A stretch of 43,364 nt of DNA from RGIG3102 sp964369915 (lineage in GTDB: Bacteria; Bacillota; Clostridia; Oscillospirales; Ruminococcaceae). A program made the translations under genes and the position numbers. Below are positions 34,352 to 40,756 of the stretch, piece after piece. The DNA is taken from the NCBI GenBank assembly GCA_964369915.1, contig CAYJGG010000012.1:1-43364 (forward strand). The letters are read 5' to 3'. Position 1 is the stretch's first letter, and each line of letters begins with the position of its first letter. The notes below the pieces were generated by a model. The model searched no databases. It saw only the letters and a list, made by a program, of their open reading frames with translations, and was not told the origin of the DNA.

Positions 34352-34522
34352 AAGCAATATTTTGGCGATACTTTATGCCAAAAAGGAAAACTAAAGTTTA
34401 TATTATCGATTAGATAATTCAAATATCAACATATTATTAGTTTTTCGATATTGCGAAGCAATATTTTGGCGATACTTTATGCCAAAAAGGAAAACTAAAG
34501 TTTATATTATCGATTAGATAAT
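34352..34522. repeat. Perfect 67-bp direct repeat in the clpC upstream region
   Basis: 34352-34418 and 34456-34522 are identical (67 of 67), separated by 37 bp; the similarity continues imperfectly about 15 bp to the left. Each copy holds three inverted repeats: TTTTGGC...GCCAAAA (extendable with a bulged G), AAACT-AA-AGTTT and ATTATC-GATTA-GATAAT. One frame is open through each copy for about two dozen codons and ends at the same TAA, but only the first copy has an ATG and neither has a ribosome binding site. This block fills most of the ~298 bp between the TSCPD gene and the clpC gene. No CtsR heptad operator or clear promoter was found in it. Confidence 0.9.
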
Positions 34523-34568
34523 ATAAATATGCCCATACTAAAAATGAATAAAAAAGATAGGTGATACG

Positions 34569-36815
34569 ATGTATAAATTTAAAAATTTTTCTCAAAGTGC
34601 AAATAAAAGTATAAACTCAGCTGTTGAAATAGCTGCAAAATTTGGACATTTAACAATAGGTACAGAACATTTATTGCTTGGGATTTTAGCCCAAGGAAAA
34701 ACAGATGTGTCGGATACTCTTTCGGAATACGGCGTTGATTTTACTAAATTATATAATTTAGTTTCTGCATCGCTTGGTGCAGGTGCTTTTTGTGAGTTAA
34801 CAGGGGAAGATTTGAGCGTTAATGCAGTTGAGGCATTAAGAAGTGCTTATAGAATTTCTCAAAGAAGTGGAAAAATAGCGGCGGGAATAAATGAAATATT
34901 TTTATCTATTTTGGAAATTAAAGAATGTATGGGATATAAAATATTATCATCATATATTGATAATATTTTTATTTTAGAAGATAGAGTGAAAAAAATATGT
35001 TATTCAAATCAAAGTTTAAGCAGTAAAAATCAAAATAAAAAAGAATACAAAACAATAGAAAAATATTCAAAAAATTTAACAAGAACAGCTTTATTAAATC
35101 CTTTTGATCCTTGTATAGGAAGAGATAAAGAAATTCTTAGAATTGTCGAAATAATTTCACGAAGAAGAAAAAACAATCCTTGCTTAATAGGTCCTGCAGG
35201 AGTAGGTAAAACCGCAATTATTGAAGGACTTGCCAATTTAATAGCAAATAAAAAAGCCCCAAAGGAAATGTGGGATAAAGAAATTTATGCTCTTGATTTA
35301 GCATCTATTTTAGCCGGAACGAAATATAGAGGCGATTTTGAGGATAGAATGAAAGCAATTATTGATGAAGCGGCTGGCGATAAAGATGTGATTTTATTTA
35401 TAGATGAAATTCATATTATAACTTCAGCTGGAGGAGCAGAAGGAGCGATTGATGCAGCAAATATTTTAAAACCAGCTTTAGCTAGAAGTAAAGTTCAAAT
35501 AATTGGCGCTACCACAGACGAAGAATATGCAAAAATTATAGAAAAAGATGCAGCCTTAGAAAGAAGATTTTCAAAAGTAATTGTAGATGAGCCGAGCGAA
35601 GATATAGTTGTTAAAATTTTAGAAGGGTTAAAAGTTAGCTATGAAAATTTCCATAATTTAATTGTTAGTGAAGAAGTTATAAAATTAATAGTTAAATTAT
35701 CACAAAGGTATATACCATCAAGATTTATGCCAGATAAAGCAGTTGATTTACTAGATGAAGCTTGTGCAAAAGCAAAAGTTTGTGGGAATAGGGAAGTTGA
35801 TGAAGACAGCATAAAAGAAGCGATAAGCACTCAAACAGGCATACCGATTTCTAAAATCCAAACAAAAGAAAAACAAAGTTTAATTAATTTAGAAAATAGA
35901 TTAAATACAAAAATTTTTGGGCAACAAGAAGCGATTAGAGCTATGGTAAATGCTTTAAAAAAATGGAGAGTAGGATTATCAAATGAAAATAAGCCAATAG
36001 CAAGTTTGTTGTTTTTAGGTCCTACTGGAGTTGGGAAAACTGAGTGTAGTAAAGTTTTAGCAGATATAGTGTTTTCATCAAAGAAAAATTTAATAAGAAT
36101 AGATTGCACAGAGTATTCTCAAAAAAATGATGTAAAAAAATTAATAGGTGCACCACCTGGATATATTGGATATGATGAAATAGGAAAACTGGAAAAAGAA
36201 TTAAGTTTAAGGCCGTATTCTGTTGTCTTATTTGATGAAATAGAAAAAGCACATCTTGATTTATATAATATACTTCTTCAAGTAATGGACGATGGCCAAT
36301 TAACCACTTCAAAAGGAAAAACTTTAAATTTTAAAAACACTATAATTATTATGACATCTAATTTAGGCGCAAAAGATATAATTTCTAATAATATTGATAT
36401 AGGGTTTTCAAATGCAGAAAAAAATAGCACAGATTTATCAAGGCAAAAATTAGAAAATGCAGTGAAAAATCATTTTCCACCAGAATTTATAGGACGAGTT
36501 GATGAAATAATTAAATTTGATTCACTCTCTTTAAATGTTATGAACAATATTGCTTATTTAAATTTAAAAGATTTATCAAGAGTATTAAGATTGCAAGATA
36601 TATATTTAGAATTTACGAGCGATGTTTCAAAATATATAGCTAATATTTGCTATAATTCAAATTATGGTGCAAGAAATATTAAAAATGAAATATCAAAAAG
36701 GATTGAGAGTTTAATAAGTGATGAAATAATAAACGATAAAATTATAAAAGGCGACACTGTAAGACTTGTTTTAAAAGATGAAAAAATTAAAATTGAAAAA
36801 CTCCAAAAAGTTTAA
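34569..36815 (+). CDS. clpC: ClpC/ClpA-type AAA+ protease ATPase lacking the middle domain
   Basis: Hsp100 unfoldase that feeds proteins to ClpP. A Clp N-domain (1-~145) is followed by D1 with Walker A GPAGVGKT (208-215) and Walker B VILFIDEIH, and D2 with Walker A GPTGVGKT (484-491) and Walker B VVLFDEIEKA. The ClpP-docking loop tripeptide IGF is at 611-613. In ClpC a ~50-residue coiled-coil M domain follows LIDEA; here LLDEACAKAKVCGNREVDED runs directly into SIKEAISTQTGIP, so the M domain is absent, as in ClpA. The total of 748 aa is correspondingly shorter than ClpC (~810). There is no ctsR, mcsA or mcsB beside it. AGGTGA precedes the ATG. Confidence 0.92.
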   Translation: MYKFKNFSQSANKSINSAVEIAAKFGHLTIGTEHLLLGILAQGKTDVSDTLSEYGVDFTKLYNLVSASLGAGAFCELTGEDLSVNAVEALRSAYRISQRSGKIAAGINEIFLSILEIKECMGYKILSSYIDNIFILEDRVKKICYSNQSLSSKNQNKKEYKTIEKYSKNLTRTALLNPFDPCIGRDKEILRIVEIISRRRKNNPCLIGPAGVGKTAIIEGLANLIANKKAPKEMWDKEIYALDLASILAGTKYRGDFEDRMKAIIDEAAGDKDVILFIDEIHIITSAGGAEGAIDAANILKPALARSKVQIIGATTDEEYAKIIEKDAALERRFSKVIVDEPSEDIVVKILEGLKVSYENFHNLIVSEEVIKLIVKLSQRYIPSRFMPDKAVDLLDEACAKAKVCGNREVDEDSIKEAISTQTGIPISKIQTKEKQSLINLENRLNTKIFGQQEAIRAMVNALKKWRVGLSNENKPIASLLFLGPTGVGKTECSKVLADIVFSSKKNLIRIDCTEYSQKNDVKKLIGAPPGYIGYDEIGKLEKELSLRPYSVVLFDEIEKAHLDLYNILLQVMDDGQLTTSKGKTLNFKNTIIIMTSNLGAKDIISNNIDIGFSNAEKNSTDLSRQKLENAVKNHFPPEFIGRVDEIIKFDSLSLNVMNNIAYLNLKDLSRVLRLQDIYLEFTSDVSKYIANICYNSNYGARNIKNEISKRIESLISDEIINDKIIKGDTVRLVLKDEKIKIEKLQKV

Positions 36816-36846
36816 AAAAAAGAATAGCAATTTGCTATTCTTTTTT
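36816..36846. terminator. Bidirectional terminator after clpC
   Basis: Stem AAAAAAGAATAGCAA / TTGCTATTCTTTTTT, about 15 bp with A and T runs on both sides, between convergent genes. Confidence 0.9.
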
Positions 36847-36850
36847 AAAA

Positions 36851-37069
36851 TTATTTTTCTTCTATTGTGTAAGTGAATTCATATATTTCTTGAAGTGCTT
36901 TAACTTTAGCTTCATTATCTTCAATAAAAGTTTTTGTATAAGTGTCTTTACCTTCTTTTTTATAATCATCTAAAATTTCTTGTAATTTTGCCCAGCACTC
37001 ATCGGCTTTTTCATAGTGTTCATCGATAGCTATAACAAATTCTTTTCTTTTAGGTAGTCTTGCTTTCAT
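36851..37069 (-). CDS. Small charged protein of unknown function
   Basis: Not recognised. 72 aa, highly charged and predicted mostly helical (MKARLPKRKEFVIAIDEHYE, then ADECWAKLQEILDDYKKEGK). It has no membrane segment. The start is the ATG at 37069, with AGGAAG 9 nt upstream. The frame is open further, to an ATG at 37132, but that codon lies in the -35 hexamer of a very good promoter, so it would not be in the transcript. It is transcribed alone and convergent with clpC. Confidence 0.8.
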   Translation of the reverse strand: MKARLPKRKEFVIAIDEHYEKADECWAKLQEILDDYKKEGKDTYTKTFIEDNEAKVKALQEIYEFTYTIEEK

Positions 37070-37103
37070 TTTAATTATCTTCCTTTTACTTAAATTTGAT
37101 GAT

Positions 37104-37132
37104 AGTATAGCATGAAATTTTGTTTTTTTCAA
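37104..37132 (-). promoter_or_regulatory. Promoter of the small charged protein gene
   Basis: Minus strand TTGAAA, 17-bp spacer, TATACT with TGC extended -10. Confidence 0.85.
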
Positions 37133-37220
37133 GTTTTCGTAAGTTTATATTGCAAATTATGAGTAAAATAGGTAATATATAATTATAAAAGTAAAGATGT
37201 ATATGTTAAGGAGAATTAGT

Positions 37221-38453
37221 ATGAACGAAAAATTATTTAATGAATATGCAAAAATGGCAGTAGGAGCAGGAGTTAATATACAAAAAGGACAAACTCTAAT
37301 TATAAATGCCCCTATTCACACAGCTGAGTTTGCTCGTCTTTGTGCAAAGGCTGCTTATGATTTAGGCGCAAAAGATGTTGTTGTGCATTATTCAGACGAA
37401 AAATTAGGCAGAATTAAAATTCAGCATACAGAAAAAGATGTTTTATGCGATGTAAAACCATGGGTTTTAGATTCTTATATGCAGCATGTAAAATCTGAAG
37501 GAAGTGCAGCTGTTCTTACTATTTCTAGTAATGATCCTGAAATTTATAAAGGCTTAGACACAGAGAAAATTCGTGATTATACTGTAGCTAGAAATAAAGC
37601 AATGAAAGAATTTAGAGAATACACAATGGCATCTAAAATTCAATGGTGTATAATTGCTATTCCATCAAATGCTTGGGCAAAAAAAGTTTTTCCAGACCTT
37701 TTAGAAGAAGAAGCTGTTGAAAAATTGTGGAAAACTATATTTAAAGTTTCAAGAGTTGAAGGTGATGCTATAAAAAATTGGAAAGAATATTCAAAAAATC
37801 AAACTGCAAAAAAACAAAAGTTAAATGATATGAATTTAGATAAACTAGTTTTTAAATCAAGTAATGGCACTAATTTAGAAGTTGGAGTTGCTGATGATTA
37901 TGAGTTTGGGGGAGTTAGCGAGCTTTCAGAAAAAGGAATTGAATTTATTGCAAATATGCCAACAGAAGAATTATTTACAGCTCCTCATAAAGATAAAGTA
38001 AACGGAATTGTTTATGGAACAAAGCCATATGTTTATAACGGAAATATTATAAATGATTTTATGCTAAAATTTAAAGACGGCGAAGTTGTTGAATATGATG
38101 CAAAAGTAGGAAAAGAATTACTAGGACAAGTTTTATCGATTGATGAAGGAGCAAAAAGAATTGGCGAAGTGGCATTGGTTTCAAAGCAAAGCCCTATTAA
38201 TAAAGAGAATGTTTTATTTTACAACACATTGTTTGATGAAAATGCATCTTGCCATATAGCTCTAGGTCAAGGATATCCAGGAACAGTTAAAGGTGGAACT
38301 AATATGACTGCAGAAGAATTAGCAAAAAAAGGCGTTAATAATTCATCTATTCACCAAGACGTTATGATAGGCTCTTGTGATATGAATATCATAGGAGTAA
38401 CAAAAGAAGGAAAAGAAATTCAGTTATTCTTAGATGGTGAGTGGGTTTTATAA
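37221..38453 (+). CDS. M29-family (AmpS/thermophilic) aminopeptidase
   Basis: Metalloaminopeptidase of 410 aa that removes N-terminal residues from peptides in the cytoplasm. Family features: QTLIINAPIHTAEFARLCAK, VVVHYSDE, NMPTEELFTAPHKDKVNGIV with its metal-ligand Glu, NTLFDENASCHIALGQGYP and SSIHQDVMIGSCDMNI with ligand His and Asp. The start is the ATG at 37221, with AAGGAG 7 nt upstream; an in-frame ATG at 37197 lacks a ribosome binding site. It is transcribed alone. Confidence 0.93.
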   Translation: MNEKLFNEYAKMAVGAGVNIQKGQTLIINAPIHTAEFARLCAKAAYDLGAKDVVVHYSDEKLGRIKIQHTEKDVLCDVKPWVLDSYMQHVKSEGSAAVLTISSNDPEIYKGLDTEKIRDYTVARNKAMKEFREYTMASKIQWCIIAIPSNAWAKKVFPDLLEEEAVEKLWKTIFKVSRVEGDAIKNWKEYSKNQTAKKQKLNDMNLDKLVFKSSNGTNLEVGVADDYEFGGVSELSEKGIEFIANMPTEELFTAPHKDKVNGIVYGTKPYVYNGNIINDFMLKFKDGEVVEYDAKVGKELLGQVLSIDEGAKRIGEVALVSKQSPINKENVLFYNTLFDENASCHIALGQGYPGTVKGGTNMTAEELAKKGVNNSSIHQDVMIGSCDMNIIGVTKEGKEIQLFLDGEWVL

Positions 38454-38475
38454 TAATTAATAAAAAAAATAATTG

Positions 38476-38504
38476 TTGCTTTTTTAGTTATAATATGGTA
38501 TATT
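38476..38504 (+). promoter_or_regulatory. Promoter of rimP-nusA-infB
   Basis: TTGCTT, 17-bp spacer, TATATT with TGG extended -10. A second TATAAT overlaps just upstream (38489-38494). Confidence 0.65.
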
Positions 38505-38532
38505 ATATATTGTAAACAGATAAAACGAGAGG

Positions 38533-38556
38533 AAAGAGTGGGAAATCCCACTCTTT
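38533..38556 (+). terminator. Terminator-like hairpin in the rimP-nusA leader
   Basis: Stem AAAGAGTGGG / CCCACTCTTT, 10 bp, with an AAAT loop, followed by TGTTTTGG. It lies between promoter and rimP, and the T tract is interrupted. This is the format of a NusA-dependent attenuator; B. subtilis NusA is known to autoregulate its operon in this way. Confidence 0.75.
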
Positions 38557-38591
38557 TGTTTTGGTAAAGTTAAAATTTGGAGGTAATTATT

Positions 38592-39074
38592 TTGGCTAAA
38601 GGCAAAAAAGCTATTGAAGTTGTTGAAGATATTGTAAGGCCTGTTTGTGATGAATTAGGGCTTATCTTATGGGACGTTAGATTTGAAAAGGAAGGTCCTG
38701 AGTGGTTTTTAAGAGTGTTTATTGATAAAGATGGCGATGAAGGTATTTTTATTGAAGACTGTGAAAATCTATCAAGAAGGGTTGATCCTTTGATTGATGA
38801 AGCTGATCCTATCAAAGAAGGTTATTATTTTGAGGTTTCATCGGCTGGTCTTGGTAGAAAATTAACTAAAGAATTTCACTTTAAAAAGAAAATGGGCGAA
38901 GTTATATTAGTAAAATTAATTCGTGCAGTTGATAAAATTCGTGAATACGAAGGCGAATTAGTTGATTTTATTGACGGCGAAATACATTTAAAAATAAACG
39001 AAAACGAAATTATTAAAGTTTTATTAAAAGACACATCTTTTGTAAAATTATGTGATGATAAAGATTTATTTTAG
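38592..39074 (+). CDS. rimP: Ribosome maturation factor RimP
   Basis: Helps assemble the 30S subunit. The 160-aa protein has VVEDIVRPVCDELGLILWDV at the N-terminus, FLRVFIDKDGDEGIFIEDCE (strand-rich core), then YYFEVSSAGLGRKL, the RimP signature. The C-terminal SH3-like part ends in VKLCDDK. The start is TTG at 38592, because GGAGG at 38579-38583 is 8 nt away; a TTG at 38577 would precede the Shine-Dalgarno sequence. It is the first gene of the nusA-infB operon. Confidence 0.93.
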   Translation: MAKGKKAIEVVEDIVRPVCDELGLILWDVRFEKEGPEWFLRVFIDKDGDEGIFIEDCENLSRRVDPLIDEADPIKEGYYFEVSSAGLGRKLTKEFHFKKKMGEVILVKLIRAVDKIREYEGELVDFIDGEIHLKINENEIIKVLLKDTSFVKLCDDKDLF

Positions 39075-39089
39075 GAGGATAAAAAGGAC

Positions 39090-40157
39090 ATGAATAAGGA
39101 ATTTTTTGAAGCTCTTGATGTTATTGAGAAAGAAAAGGGTATTAAAAAAGAGGTTTTACTAGAAAAGATTACTAAAGCTATGGAAGTAGCTGTTGAAAAA
39201 GATTTAGGAATAGAAGGAAATGTTAGCGTTATAGCAGATCCAGTAAAATATAATTTTGCAGTTTCTATTGTTAAATTAGTTGTAGACGAAGTTGAAGATC
39301 CAGATAAAGAAATAGCTTATGAAGATGCAAGAAAAATTAAAGCTAGAATTAAAGTTGGCTCTGAAATTGGAATTCCACTGAAAATGAAAGAGTTTGGATA
39401 TATCGCAATCGGTGCTGCAAAAAATGTTATTAGACAAGGTATAAAAGAAGCCGAAAGAGCACAGCTATTTGAAGATATGAAAGATAAAACTCAAGAAATA
39501 CTAACTGGTATTGTTCAAAGAAGAAATGAGAGAAGCAATGCATTAGTTATTCAAATTGGAAACAATGAGTTTATCTTGCCAAAAGACGAGCAAATTCCAG
39601 GCGAAGATTTTCAAAGGGGCGAATATATAAAAGTTTTTGTTGTTGATGTTATTATGACAGAAAAAGGAACAGCAAAAGTTATGCTAAGTAGAACACATCA
39701 AGGATTTGTAAAAAGAATGTTTGAACTTGAAGTTCCTGAAGTTTTTGAGGGAACAGTTGAAATTAAAAGCATTTGCAGAGAAGCAGGCGCTAGAACAAAA
39801 ATGGCTGTTATATCTGCTGATGAAAACGTTGATGCAATCGGTGCTTGTATAGGACCAAAAAGAAGCCGTATAGATGCAGTTATAAATCAAATTGGTGGAG
39901 AAAAAATAGATATTGTAAAATATAGCGATGATCCAGTTGAATTTATTTCAGCAGCATTATCTCCAGCATCTGTAACAAGTGTTGAAATTCTATCAGAATC
40001 TCCAAAAGCATGCAGAGTAACAGTGCCAGACGAACAGCTATCATTAGCTATTGGGAATAAAGGACAAAATGCTCGTCTTGCAGCGAGATTAACTGGCTAT
40101 AATATAGATATACACCCACAAAGCGGATACTTTAATAAAGAAAATAGCGAAGTGTAA
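39090..40157 (+). CDS. nusA: Transcription factor NusA
   Basis: RNA-polymerase-binding elongation and termination factor of 355 aa. The N-terminal polymerase-binding domain (1-~130) is followed by an S1 domain (TGIVQRRNERSNALVIQIGN) and KH domains (GACIGPKRSRIDAVINQIGG; then LAIGNKGQNARLAARLTGYN). There is no extra C-terminal acidic repeat as in E. coli, which is normal for Firmicutes. AGGAGGAT precedes the ATG. The leader hairpin upstream of rimP may be its autoregulatory target. Confidence 0.98.
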   Translation: MNKEFFEALDVIEKEKGIKKEVLLEKITKAMEVAVEKDLGIEGNVSVIADPVKYNFAVSIVKLVVDEVEDPDKEIAYEDARKIKARIKVGSEIGIPLKMKEFGYIAIGAAKNVIRQGIKEAERAQLFEDMKDKTQEILTGIVQRRNERSNALVIQIGNNEFILPKDEQIPGEDFQRGEYIKVFVVDVIMTEKGTAKVMLSRTHQGFVKRMFELEVPEVFEGTVEIKSICREAGARTKMAVISADENVDAIGACIGPKRSRIDAVINQIGGEKIDIVKYSDDPVEFISAALSPASVTSVEILSESPKACRVTVPDEQLSLAIGNKGQNARLAARLTGYNIDIHPQSGYFNKENSEV

Positions 40158-40172
40158 GTTTGAGAGGAATGA

Positions 40173-40451
40173 GTGATATTTATGGCAATAAAAAAAATAC
40201 CTCAAAGAAGGTGTCTGGGTTGTAATGAATCTAAAGATAAAAAAGATTTAATAAGAGTTGTAAAAAACAATCAAGATGAAATATCAATAGATTTAATAGG
40301 AAAAAAACCAGGCAGAGGCGCATATATATGTCATGATATAGAATGCTTAAAAAAAGCTAAAAAAGCAAAAAGAATCGAAAGGGCCTTTTCAATGCAAATA
40401 GAAGAAGATATCTTTTTAAGACTTGAAAAGGAGATACAAGATGAACAATAA
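40173..40451 (+). CDS. ylxR: YlxR/RnpM-family RNA-binding protein
   Basis: Small protein between nusA and infB; the B. subtilis member (RnpM) binds RNase P RNA. Its core is KIPQRRCLGCNESKDKKDLI and GKKPGRGAYICHDIECLKKA, where GRGAY is the family signature. The start is uncertain: GTG at 40173 has GAGG 5 nt upstream (92 aa), while ATG at 40182 fits the usual N-terminus but sits 14 nt away (89 aa). It overlaps the next gene by 11 bp. Confidence 0.92.
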   Translation: MIFMAIKKIPQRRCLGCNESKDKKDLIRVVKNNQDEISIDLIGKKPGRGAYICHDIECLKKAKKAKRIERAFSMQIEEDIFLRLEKEIQDEQ

Positions 40452-40740
40452 GATAATTTTTGCGCTATCTCTTGCTAGAAAAGCAGGGAAGGTTGCACAT
40501 GGGTTTGACCATGTTAAAGAATTAGTTTTAAAAGGCGAAGTTCATTTACTTATTGTGACAAGTGATATCAGCGAAAAAACACTAAAAAGAGTTGAGTTTT
40601 TTGCACAAGATATTATAAAAGTGAACAAAATAGAATTTACACAGTATGATATATCGCAAGTTTTAAATAGATTAACAGCTATTGTGGCTATTACAGATGA
40701 AAATCTTGCAAATTTATGCAGAAATGCATTAGAAGATTAA
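40441..40740 (+). CDS. ylxQ: L7Ae-family ribosomal protein (YlxQ)
   Basis: Kink-turn-RNA-binding protein of the L7Ae/L30e fold, 99 aa. It begins with FALSLARKAGKVAHGFDHVKE, split as FALSLARKAGKVA and HGFDHVKE, followed by HLLIVTSDISEKT and VAITDENLANLC. The start is the ATG at 40441, with AAAGGAG 7 nt upstream; an earlier in-frame ATG at 40423 lacks a ribosome binding site. The 11-bp overlap with ylxR suggests coupling. It is a standard member of nusA-infB operons. Confidence 0.93.
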   Translation: MNNKIIFALSLARKAGKVAHGFDHVKELVLKGEVHLLIVTSDISEKTLKRVEFFAQDIIKVNKIEFTQYDISQVLNRLTAIVAITDENLANLCRNALED

Positions 40741-40756
40741 AGGAGTTAAATAATAT

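Noticed and set aside
34337..34521. Two short peptides encoded by the repeat copies
   Set aside because: One frame is open through both copies to the same TAA, but the second copy has no ATG and neither has a ribosome binding site; shared frame is expected from sequence identity.
34352..34522. CRISPR-like array
   Set aside because: Only two repeats of 67 bp with one 37-bp spacer and no cas genes; each repeat is internally palindromic in several places, unlike a CRISPR repeat.
34272..34568. CtsR operator controlling clpC
   Set aside because: No heptad direct repeat of the GGTCAAA type is present.
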